NCBI RefSeq assembly: GCF_021130785.1
Contig: NC_060211.1
Coordinates: 29,559,001-29,623,000, forward strand
Reading direction: 5' to 3'
Origin: Homalodisca vitripennis
Lineage: Eukaryota > Arthropoda > Insecta > Hemiptera > Cicadellidae
DNA length: 64,000 nucleotides
The position numbers and the translations under genes are program-made. Positions 12,296 through 23,059 of the stretch are shown one piece after another. Under the pieces are notes generated by a model. The model saw only the letters and a program-made list of their open reading frames with translations, was not told the origin of the DNA and ran no database searches. Each line of letters starts with the position of its first letter. Within the stretch, counting starts at the first letter, position 1.

Positions 12296-13187
12296 CAGAG
12301 TGTCCACAAAAGGTTGTCAAAAACTTCTGTGTATGATAGTATTCATCATTTCAAGCAAAAAATGTTCTGTAAATATAGGTCGAAAAACGTGTCATTTAGC
12401 CACTAGCCGCCTTTTTGTACTGTTTATAAAAAAAACATTAATATCTTTAGAAATATTTAAGCTAAGGAAACAAAATTTTGCGCATATGTTAGAATATATA
12501 AGAGAAAAATAATTGTGTTGTTTTATTTAATATTGGACAATAAGGGGTCTGTTGAAAATATTTAAAATCGAATGACAAAAAAACCCTATATAGTTATAAA
12601 AAATTTACTAGACACCAACTTGACCAATTTCATTACAATTCTAACGTACTTGTTTCAACAAAATCCATCAGTGCATAAGCGACCACGTCCACTTTGAAGG
12701 TACGCTTACACAGTTCTCTGGAGCCAGAAACAACAAAGTTATCAGTTTGTGCATCAACTGTGACATGTTTGGCACCCCTGGCTTGTGCAAACGTACCTTT
12801 AAAGTGGTCTTGTTCGCTTATGCTCCGACGGATTCGTTGAAACAAGTACCGTTGAAATTTTAATGTAATTGGTCAAATTAGTTAGTGTCTAGTACGTTTT
12901 TTATAACTGTATTAGTTTTTTTGTTATTTGACTTTAAATATTTTCATCGGATGCCATATTCTTAATATTAAAGTAAATATTTCTTTCCTCTTATCTATTC
13001 AAACCTATGTTCCAAATTCGGTTTCTTTAGCTTGATTATTTTTGGAAATAATAATTTTTAATACAAAATGGCAGCTAGCGGCTAAACGACACATTTCCCG
13101 ACCTATATTTATAGAATATTTCTTTGCTTGAAACAATAAATACTATCTCCTACAGAAGTTTGTGACCCCCTTTTCGTGAACACTCTG
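12296..13187. mobile_element. near-complete palindromic MITE
   Basis: The ends CAGAGTGT and ACACTCTG are flanked by TA on both sides (12294-12295 and 13188-13189). The left half and the reverse complement of the right half match nearly to the centre: acttctgt, gtttcaagcaaa-like, tataggtcg, ttagccgctagc-like, then, near the middle, the arms around gcataagcgaccacgtcc and its counterpart. Arms of about 400 bp make it one giant inverted repeat. A diverged relative lies at 57566-57930. No transposase is present; the minus-strand frame at 12633-12845 spans the palindrome centre. TA duplication suggests a Tc1/mariner-mobilised element. Confidence 0.88.
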
Positions 13188-13654
13188 TATAAGCAATTAC
13201 TGGCTTTATGGATTACGCTTTAAAATACCCGATACAGATATTTACAAAATATTTTCTACTAACAGATGTACCATTTTATTAAATCAGGCAATAATATAAT
13301 GCACTTAGATTGATGTTTTATGCTGCAAAATCAATAATAATTCTTATGTAATGTACGTGTTTGTTCGCCTCTTCGAGAACACGAATAAAAAGATGATAAA
13401 AGGAGCAGTTTGAATAATGAGTTACTTTCAGTGTTTGATATCATAGAGATTTTCGAATTGAGTAATTCGGGAATGTGTGCAATATTCGTTAGTAATATAC
13501 AAAAACGGGGAATTCATAATAAATCATTGTTGCATGAAACTTAACTTACTGTTAAATCAATATCCATTAATTCTGGTTTAAGTCGAACTCATCAAAGTGT
13601 ATTACTAATATGATTTTTTTGTAAGTTTGTTATTGACGATGGAAGGTTTGAAAG
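13188..13654. other. AT-rich DNA, no recognisable gene
   Basis: No gene or repeat recognised. Confidence 0.55.
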
Positions 13655-13724
13655 GATACCAGGATTTCGAACATTTACCATCGTTACAGGTTATAAAATA
13701 TATAACACAATATACATATTTCAT

Positions 13725-13782
<58 letters not shown>

Positions 13783-14238
13783 TATGTTGTATGTATGTAT
13801 ATATATACATAACACAACGTTTCAACAATTAAAATCTATCCTCTTCGTCAAGTGGGGGAGGTATTAATACATTAAAAAATAAAGAACAAAAAGAAGAAGA
13901 AGGGACAGAAAAGTGAGAAAGATGAGGAAACTTCTAACTCCATTTTAATAGACCTTTGCGCTGCTTCTGGTTTGACAGAATATTCAAGATTGGTGAGATT
14001 GAATCACAAGTACGAGGATTTGTGCTCGGGACTTGCAACCTGTGCTGTGACAACGCCTGGAGTGGACTCCAAGCAGCTTTTGGGTATGTTTGAACCCTTT
14101 TCTTTCCCTCCTTTACTTCTTTCTGTTCTTTATTTTTGTACCGCCCCACCTGACGAAGAGGATAGATTGCAATCCTCGAAACGTTGTGTTATACCTTTCA
14201 TAAACTATAACGATGGCAAATATCCGAATTCTTGTTAA
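13655..14238. repeat. composite foldback with hammerhead-like motif
   Basis: The right arm (about 14085-14238) is repeated in inverse in the left arm (about 13655-13930): aacgatggcaaat, aacacaacgttt, tctatcctcttcgtca and an aaataaagaac purine tract appear in both. The left arm is interrupted by an (AT)n expansion at 13735-13779. The loop at about 13950-14010 comes from another repeat family (the 3' end of the family at 37480-38100, inverted). The right arm carries CTGACGA (14150-14156), a perfect 6-bp hairpin stem GAGGAT/ATCCTC (14158-14177) and GAAA (14178-14181). A half copy lies at 18000-18320 and a relative at 30256-30637. Confidence 0.8.
14150..14185 (+). ncRNA. hammerhead-like ribozyme core (candidate)
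   Basis: The order CTGACGA, 6-bp hairpin with an 8-nt loop, GAAA matches the conserved core and stem II of hammerhead ribozymes. After GAAA the bases ACGTTGTGTT could form a minimal stem III (A-T, C-G) ending in a permitted GUU cleavage triplet. I cannot find a convincing stem I between the upstream GTACCGCCCCAC and downstream ATACC, so activity is doubtful. Hammerheads with minimal stem III are known from Penelope-like retroelements. Treat this as a motif, not a proven ribozyme. Confidence 0.35.
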
Positions 14239-15170
14239 TATGATTTCATATATCATGTGAACAGCCTATTGACTGATTTTTAATATCCCAAATTTACAAC
14301 ATAAGGTATCCTAAAACAAATCTTTCCATTTCAAAAGATCCAAAACAAAAGCGTTCATCAAAATCGAATCTCAAATAATGAAAGAATTAATTACTTTTTA
14401 AGAAATATTTGTATTACATTACAAAAATCCGTGATAGTGTCACAAATTGTAATCAGAGTAAAGTGACAATCCCATTTAACCTTTGATTCACAGCCGGTTC
14501 CGAGGTGCTGCGAGATAATTACTTGTTTGCTCCCAACTGAAAGGGGCAAGAGCTCAATTATTAGTATTCAGCTCCGCTCTGCTAATCACTATCGGATCAG
14601 AAACATTTCTACCCTCTCACTTAAGCTAGAGATTATCAGTAACGTTACTTCTAGCCTAGTTTTGTTTAGTTCTCGGTTGAAACTAGTTATATCTCAATTA
14701 TTACCCCTGAAGTTAGGCTTTTCGTGGTATAATAAACAAAACAGGATTATTTAAAACTACCTGTCACCTAACAGGCTTCCCTCAATCGCGTACAAAATTT
14801 CTATACAATAGCTCATCTCATTCCCATTGTAGCCAAATCCCCTGCACATGCATCATCATCCAAAACTTCAAATTTGTACATCATTTTTTAGAGATATCGT
14901 GTGCGCAGATAGAAAGATAGTCATACATAAATTAAAAGTTTCCAACTCCTAGAGTGGTAGATTTTGCTGGCACCCAGACATAAAATGGACACTACATAAT
15001 TATTTCATTAGTTTAACGGACTGTCTCTTTGTAAATGATAATATGGATTTCAAATTCAACCCCTTTATATTACTGCAAATAAATTATGATCTTTAGATTT
15101 TTTTTAAATTCCCACCCAACTCAAATACTAATTTTCTAAACAATTTTTAATATTATACCCACGTAATTCA
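14239..15170. other. no recognisable gene
   Basis: Moderately AT-rich; the frame at 14527-14754 has no recognisable family and no repeats were seen. Confidence 0.55.
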
Positions 15171-16311
15171 ATATTAATACTCGGGATAGGCAATGACGTC
15201 CATTGGATAGGATCCCTGTAGTTAGGGAATAAAATCATTTGAAAATGTATTCATTAACAAAAACTTCTGATTGAAATTTCATCACATTTTTCTTGAACAC
15301 TCTGTAGGGTAGCTTTGATGGAAGGGTTGCTTCCATGCGAATCTTGAATCAAGCTTCGTTTCTCCTTCCACTTAGTTCAGCGCCTGAAATCTGACAGTGG
15401 TACAGTCTGATTCTGAAATCTGAAGTCCACGTCTGTCTGAAGATATATGTAAAAGGTCGGTGAAGAAAAACGTTCAAGACTAACTCCTTGCATCGTTTTG
15501 ACATCAGAAACACTTATATTAAAAAGGATTAGTGTTGTCTACATGAAGAGGTATTCTCATTGTATCACCAAATGCACAATTGAGTGCACTGCAATGTTAT
15601 AGCCTCGATCACAAAGCACGGTGGACCAACCGAGTTTTCTACAAATAAAATTGCTGTGATGGGAAGGGTCGATTCAATTCGAATAATGATTATGGATATC
15701 TTCAGACAAACATTGAATCCAGAATTTAGGAGTACCAATTTGTAGAAGTGTCAGATTTCAAACACTGCATTAAACCGAAGGTGAAATTGAGCTTAACTCA
15801 ATATACGCATTCAATCGACTATTAGCATTATGTAAGGTTTTACTGTTTATAAATACTAAATGAATTTCATTTGACAAACTTGTCGCTGATTCAGGTTATG
15901 ATGTCATTACAGATATCATATACTTTGGCAATTGAAATTTTCAGTAAAATGCTTTCTAATTCCAAGAACTCAATAAATGTTTCAAAATTGTATTAATTGT
16001 AATATATGATTATTCTTATTGTGAATACGATTTTATAAATAATCAATTTCGTTTCTTTCATAGTTGTTAACATTTTACAAATTTTAATGTTTTGATTTAA
16101 TTTACATTCCATACTTGGGAACTGTAATTGTAAGTATAGCGTGTTCAGAGAATTAAACGTAAACATTTCTGTTTTAATTCCAGTATTTACACTAAGTTAA
16201 AAAAATTTCAATTCGTTTGGGTTGGAATTGAAACTGCTGTATTTCGTGAAGTAAGTTTAGAAAACTAAACACAAATTTTCACGTATAATATTATTACAAG
16301 TAAAATCCTTA
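15171..16311. repeat. ~1.1-kb block, second copy (cleaner)
   Basis: Same sequence and orientation as 1-1127 with short indels between them. It retains about 80 bp (about 15669-15750) missing from the first copy. This lets the internal foldback be seen: the left arm at about 15325-15450 and the right arm at about 15690-15820 are inverse copies (clear around cctgaaatctgacag and its counterpart, and ctgtctgaagatat). Homology with the first copy ends at about 16311. Confidence 0.9.
15325..15820. repeat. foldback element within the 1.1-kb block
   Basis: Inverted arms as described, with a central part containing the inverse of the cctgatgagacaatgagaat words found at 7560 and 6665. It therefore belongs to the same family as 7325-7790 and 6570-6835. 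Confidence 0.7.
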
Positions 16312-17999
16312 CCTGCCAAATAAAATAAATATAAACCAGCCATTCGAGGAGACGGAAACTGTTTACAAATAATACCCCTACGTGTTTCTGCAAGTGACTG
16401 CAACATGAAGTCGTTGTTAGTCATTACTCTTTGTATTCAGAACAAAAGGCTAAAGGCCTTGGTTTCTTAAAAGGAATTGCTACTTTTACAACAATACGTA
16501 ATGAGCTCTACTTCACAATAAATACCTTACAAAGCATAATAGAACGACCTCATTCTATTATTTGCTATTCGTAATTCGCCAATCAACAATATCTTTCCAA
16601 CAACGTTATGAAACAAAAATGCCAAATGTAAAAAATATAAATAATTATATATTTAAAAATTACGATTATTATGCAGCTTCTGACTCATTTAAATAAGTGT
16701 TTTAGTGAATTTTCTAATTACAACCTCATTTTTATAAAGATAAGGAAACGTACCTATAGGATGCTTCCTATATTATTGAATTATTTATAGGAATATTTTT
16801 ATTTTTAATTAAGAGAATTGTAAACTTATATAGTAATTGAATTGTAAGATTGTGAACCTTCCAGCAGTGCTGAATTTCTTGTCAATTCGGGTTCAAGGAA
16901 TGCTAGAAGCTTCTTTTTGTATGTAGGTATTGAGCACAGGTTACAGGTCTGGGTTGGATAGGTACCATTCAACTCAGACATTGTGTTGCTCAATTTTGAT
17001 TGGCCAATGTGAGGTTGATTAGATGGTGGGAGGGACTTCTAGATCCTTCCGGTGGCTTCAACCACGTTTTCAGGGAGATTCTTTGCTGTGTGCTCAGAGA
17101 GTGTAGACGTATTAAGGTTTAGCCTACTCTTGCCGTTTTGATTTTTCGGGAAGAAGGTTGAGTTTGTTGAGTTGTAAGATTAAAATTTATTTTCAAAATT
17201 TAAAGTCTCAAGTTTGAATTAATTAATCTATAATAGTCATTTTAGTTACTTGGAGAAGTCTTCAGCAGATGTGCGAGGTACTGTGAAAGTTAGAATTTAA
17301 TATTGAAATAGAAAATTACTTGATGATCTTTTCCTGTTCCATTTGGTTTAATCAGGAATAATCTACTGCAAAAGAAAATTTATTTAATCTTGTGAGATTC
17401 TATATATATTTTAACAAGTTCCTAAATTTAACATTCAAAGCCAAGCGGATAATTCTAGATAATTCAATAATTTGTAAATTGGAAATTTACAGAAAATAAG
17501 TAGTTTGAAATTGATACAATTTTGACTTTAACTGGTGGGACATTGTCTTTGTTCATAAATTAAATATTAATATTATCTTAATTTGTTTGATTTTTATTTT
17601 GAGAAGAAGTCGTATTTTATTATTTGTTGTATTTTATATTATAAGAAGATTATTTATTTTGAAGTTTAATGAAGATTTTTATTTTGATTTTGTGTTGAAA
17701 CATTAGCACTGAGAACTTGAAGGACACAATTATTGAATGATTGATTGATTGTTAGTTTTAAGACTGGACTTGTGAACTTTTGATGGGTTAAAAACATGAA
17801 ATAATTGAGAATAAATTCTAAGTAAAAAAGATAGCTTGGCGTTGCTGTATTATTGATTTTAAATTTTATTAAAATTACTATTATTTTATACTGAGTTTAA
17901 TTATTGAATTCCATTGGAACTTGTGCATTCTTAAAATAAAGGGTTATTAGTTCAGAACACAATTAATCGCTCTTATACTAAAACAAAAATAGTTGTGAT
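16312..17999. other. unassigned; possible solo LTR at ~16845-17960
   Basis: From about 16845 the sequence changes to a less AT-rich 250-bp stretch. This contains ttgattggccaatgtgagg, which includes an inverted CCAAT-type box, and a gtgctcagagagtgtag region, and it is followed by about 800 bp of AT-rich DNA with several aataaa words. Such an order (promoter-like part, then polyadenylation signals) would fit a solo LTR of about 1.1 kb, but no TG...CA ends with a target duplication were identified. The rest is plain AT-rich DNA. Confidence 0.25.
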
Positions 18000-18320
18000 T
18001 TGTTTATAGAAGATAACCTTACTATAGACACGTTACAGTACCCAAAAGCTGCGACCAGTCCAGACGTAGTGACAGCCATTGGTGCTGTGGATTCTAGTCC
18101 ATTCTGTGAATTGGCAACGCCTGAACTGGATTCCAAACAGCTTTTGGGTATTTTTGAATCCTTTTCGTTCCCATTCGTTTCTCTTTTTTGTTCTTTACAT
18201 TATTTTTATGTATTTATACCTCCCCCAACTGACGAAGAGGCTAGATTCCAATCCCCGAAACTTTGTGTTATACCTTTTGTAATATATAACGATGGCAAAT
18301 GTCCGATATCCTGTCAAAAG
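18000..18320 (+). repeat. half copy of the hammerhead-like foldback
   Basis: Aligns with 14035-14238: caacgcctg, ggaytccaarcagcttttgg, then CTGACGA (18229-18235), a decayed stem II, GAAA (18257-18260), tttgtgttatacctttt and aacgatggcaaatgtccg. Only one arm is present. The hairpin has lost pairs (GAGGCT against ATCCCC). The frame at 18000-18377 follows this repeat and is not considered a gene. Confidence 0.75.
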
Positions 18321-18537
18321 CAGTTGATAATTTTTAAGTATGTATTTGTAAAACACACAATTATTTTCAAACAGTAGTCTACTTTATTTTAACTATTTTT
18401 AAAAAATAAAACTTTGGAGCACTCAATTTGTTAGAATTGTATTACTCTAGTAACTTTATGAGAATCGACCTAATAATAAGTTAAATATTAGTTGCAGTTA
18501 TTTACTGTATTAATTAAGAATATACTTTAAACTTCCT

Positions 18538-20488
18538 AAGTTCCTAATATGTACAACATGATGCACAGGTGGCAATTGCGGCTTAATTACTTGGGTAGCT
18601 CGCTCAATAGTTAACCTTTCACGTGTGAGAGGCACAAGACTAACGATGACTTACTTCCTCGAGTTAGTAATATGTGCAATATAAGGTACCGGCTGGCAAT
18701 TACCGCTTAATTACCTACTTGGATAGCTCACTCGGTAGTTAACCTTTCACGTTTGAGAGGCACAAGACTAACGATGGTTTACTTCCTCGAGTTAGTAATA
18801 TGTGCAATATAAGGTACCGGCTGGCAATAACGGCTTAATTACTTGGATAGCTCACTCGGTAGTTAACCTTTCACGTGTGAGAGGCACAAGACTAACGATG
18901 ACTTACTTCCTCGAGTTAGTAATATGTGCAATATAACGTACCGGCTGGCAATTACGGCTTAATTACTTGGATAGCTCACTCGGTAGTTAACCTTTCATGT
19001 TAGAGAGGCACAAGACTAACGATGGTTTACTTCCCGAGTTCCTAATATGTACAATATGAGGTAGCAGCTGGAAATTACGGCTTAATTACTTGGGTAGCTC
19101 ACTCGGTAGTTAACCTTTCATGTTAGAGAGGCACAAGACTAACGATGGTTTACTTCCCCGAGTTCCTAATATGTACAATATGAGGTAGCAGCTGGAAATT
19201 ACGGCTTAATTACTTGGGTAGCTCGCTCGATAGTTAACCTTTCACGTGTGAGAGGCACAAGACTAACGATGACTTACTTCCTCGAGTTAGTAATATGTGC
19301 AATATAAGGTACCGGCTGGCAATTACCGCTTAATTACCTACTTGGATAGCTCACTCGGTAGTTAACCTTTCACGTTTGAGAGGCACAAGACGAACGATGG
19401 CTTACTTCCCCGAGTTCCTAATATGTACAACCTGAGGTAGCGGCTGGAAATTACGGCTTAATTACTTGGGTAGCTCGCTCGATAGTTAACCTTTCACGTG
19501 TGAGAGGCACAGGATGAACGATGGCTTACTTCCCCGAGTTCCTAATATGTACAACCTGAGGTAGCGGCTGGAAATTACGGCTTAATTACTTTGGTAACTC
19601 GCTCGATAGTTAACCTTTCACGTGTGAGAGGCACAGGACGAACGATGGCTTACTTCCCCGAGTTCCTAATATGTACAACCTGAGGTAGCGGCTGGAAATT
19701 ACGGCTTAATTACTTGGGTAACTCGCTCGATAGTTAACTTTTCACGTGTGAGAGGCACAGGACGAACGATGGCTTACTTCCCCGAGTTCCTAATATGTAC
19801 AACCTGAGGTAGCGGCTGGAAATTACGGCTTAATTACTTGGGTAGCTCGCTCGATAGTTAACCTTTCACGTGTGAGAGGCACAGGACGAACGATGGCTTA
19901 CTTCCCCGAGTTCCTAATATGTACAACCTGAGGTAGCGGCTGGAAATTACGGCTTAATTACTTGGGTAGCTCGCTCGATAGTTAACCTTTCACGTGTGAG
20001 AGGCACAGGACGAACGATGGCTTACTTCCCCGAGTTCCTAATATGTACAACCTGAGGTAGCGGCTGGAAATTACGGCTTAATTACTTGGGTAGCTCGCTT
20101 GATAGTTAACCTTTCACGTGTGAGAGGCACAGGACGAACGATGGCTTACTTCATCGAGTTCCTAATATGTACAACCTGAGGTAGCGGCTGGAAATTACGG
20201 CTTAATTACTTGGGTAGCTCGCTTGATAGTTAACTTTTCACGTGTGAGAGGCACAAGACGAACGATGGCTTACTTCCCCGAGATCCTAATATGTACAACC
20301 TGAGGTAGCGGCTGGAAATTACGGCTTAATTACTTGGGTAGCTCGCTCGATAGTTAACCTTTCACGTTAGAGAGGCACAAGACGAACGATGGCTTACTTC
20401 CCCGAGTTCCTAATATGTACAACCTGAGGTAGCGGCTGGAAATTACGGCTTAATTACTTGGGTAGCTCGCTCGGTAGTTAACCTTTCA
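18538..20488. repeat. 124-bp satellite array, ~15.7 units
   Basis: Consensus unit about 124 bp, marked by tagttaacctttcacgtgtg, gaggcacaggacgaacgatg, ccgagttcctaatatgtac and gctggaaattacggcttaa. Three unit types are distinguishable: one with ctcgagttagtaatatgtgc (mostly 18640-19000 and near 19280), one with caatatgaggtagcagctgg (about 19035-19200), and one with caacctgaggtagcggctgg, which fills 19400-20470 almost uniformly. Most units carry the palindrome CACGTG. Confidence 0.95.
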
Positions 20489-21344
20489 GATTATCAATAT
20501 GTGATTTGTTTTATTCACGATCTGGTATTACGTAAGCAATATCATGATGTATATTTGAGATAAATTCGTTACTTTATTGGCGGTATAAATTTATGGTTTA
20601 ATGTGATTTAATAATTATTACATTTGCATTTTATTTTTTAAGAATATTGTATTTATAACAAAAATAATTACATTTGAGAGGTTTATAAAGATAGATTAGC
20701 ATGAGGTCTTGCACAGTACTTTTGTAACACCATGAAGCGCACTACGTGTCATTATTTAAATTCTTAGTGCTCAGGAAAAGTAATAATCTTGAAGTATAGT
20801 TTTTAATTCTTCCTAGAGTAAGGATCAGATTTCAATGAAAAATACGGGCAAATGAAAACTGTAGTATTACTATTTCATTGCTTCTTGATATAAATTGTTT
20901 GGATGGTATATAGCATTAAATAAATTAATAATTTAATAGGTAATAAATTATTAATTATTCCGTATTACATTATTTTATTAATTATTTATTTCTAATTGTT
21001 ACGTATTACATCACTCATGTATAAAATTATTTAAAATAATTTAATTTTGTTGGTTTCCATACTAGTATTTAAATAGTAGAAGTATAGGCACTAAGTCACT
21101 GAAACACGACGTATGTGTTGGCATCATAAGTTAGTACGTCATATTTAAAAATATCTAGTCTCTACACGTAAAATGTTTAGCCCATTTCACACTTTTTCTT
21201 AAGATATCAAGTAGAAATTATACACATAGGAAGACAGACAGAAGAGAAATTTGCCAGAAACCTTAGTGATCATTAAGGAAATTACACAAGACTTCAACTT
21301 TATTGCTCAATTTATTCTCGACATACCGTAAATTATTAGCTTTA
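20489..21344. other. AT-rich DNA, no recognisable gene
   Basis: Very AT-rich (for example 20920-21060), with no gene or long repeat recognised. Confidence 0.6.
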
Positions 21345-21890
21345 CTAACGCTCAGCCAAAATCCCCTGGAGGGATATGCACCATAATTGAACTTTATCTT
21401 GTCTGCACACAAATAAACCGAACAGAATATTGAATAACCGAACGAAAGGTACCGACCAATCCAAATATTATCCTCACTGTGTTACTATGTTTACTTGTTA
21501 AAATGTGAAATGACTCAGTTAGTTTACTAATTTATTTTATCTAACAGTTTCTCACTGACATCATGATTACCTATAAGACCATTGAAAAAAATATTCGTTA
21601 ACGGTCAGCCAAAACCCCATGGAGAAATATTTATCATCATCTAACTCTATCTTGTCTGCACACAAATAAACCGAACAGAATATTGAATAACCGAACGAAA
21701 GATTCCGACCAATCCAAATATTATCCTCACTGTGTTACTATGTTTACTTGTTAAAATATGAAATGACTCAGTTAGTTTACTAATTTATTTTCTCTACGAG
21801 TTTCTCACTGTCCATTCTAAAAATGTTCCTGAAAGCTCAGCAAAATCCTCTGGCGTAATATGAGCCAGCATCAAACTCGTTGTGTTTATA
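21345..21890. repeat. 255-bp direct repeat, two copies plus a fragment
   Basis: 21345-21570 recurs at 21600-21815, sharing cttgtctgcacacaaataaa, gaatattgaataaccgaacg and atgactcagttagtttacta. A third, truncated copy of the start (cagcaaaatcctctgg) begins at about 21832. Copies differ by scattered substitutions. Confidence 0.88.
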
Positions 21891-22042
21891 TATAAATGAA
21901 GAGTCATGCAATAGATAACAGATAGATAGACAGAAAGACAGACAGAACTCATGTACTGTGATGTACAGAATGTACAGTGATACATACATTCAGCAAATCA
22001 AACTGTTAATGAGAAATTATCATCACTTAAATACAAATTAAA

Positions 22043-22800
22043 ACAAACGAACAGACACTAACTCTCTCGGACATGTGCCAAACTAGACACAGCTTCGGCA
22101 CTAATTAATTGTTATAATCTTCTCTTTGCATCTGCTCAGAAGTAAAGGAAGGAGTGTCTCTCAGTTGATGACTGTCAAGAGGTGGAAAGTTCGTGTGGAA
22201 TGTAATATAAGTAACAAACGAACAGACACTAACTCTCTCGGACATGTGCCAAACTAAGCACAGCTCCGGCACTAACTCATTGCTGTATATTCTCTTTGCA
22301 TCTGCTCATAAGTAAAGGAAGGAGTGTCTCTCAGTTGATGACTGTCAAGAGGTGGAAAGTTCGTGTGGAATGTAATATAAGTAACAAACGAACAGACACT
22401 AACTCTCTCGGACATGTGCCAAACTAGACACAGCTTCGGCACTAATTCATTGTTATATCTTCTCTTTGCATCTGCTCATAAGTAAAGGAAGGAGTGTCTC
22501 TCAGTTGATGACTGTCAAGAGGTGGAAAGTTCGTGTGGAATGTAATATAAGTAACAAACGAACAGACACTAACTCTCTCGGACATGTGCCAAACTAGACA
22601 CAGTTTCGGCACTAATTCATTGTTATATCTTCTCTTTGCATCTGCTCAAAAGTAAAGGAAGGAGTGTCTCTCAGTTGATGAGTGTCGAGAGATGGAAAGT
22701 TCGTGTGGAATGTAATATAAGTAACAAACGAACAGACACTAACTCTCTCGGACATGTGCCAAACTAGACACATCTTCGACATTAATTCATTGTTATATCT
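22043..22800. repeat. 170-bp tandem repeat, ~4.4 units
   Basis: Units begin with aacgaacagacactaactct at about 22046, 22217, 22387, 22557 and 22727, a period of 170-171 bp. The last unit is truncated. The minus-strand frame at 22612-22887 lies across the array end and is not credible as a gene. Confidence 0.93.
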
Positions 22801-22991
22801 TCCTTTTGCATTATCTGGCCACCTTTTTTTAAATAATGTGGTATTTATGAGCATTCCTCCTTTACTATTTATTGTTATCATTCCCATATGTTTTACTGTA
22901 GGATTGTTAATTTCACATATTATTCGTCGTTGAGGTTTTTATTCATGTTTATTCCTTCACAAAAGGTCTAAAGTTGACGTTATCAATCGAA

Positions 22992-23059
<68 letters not shown>

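Noticed and set aside
18538..20488. Possible CRISPR-like array
   Set aside because: There are no distinct spacers; whole 124-bp units repeat head to tail in a eukaryotic setting.
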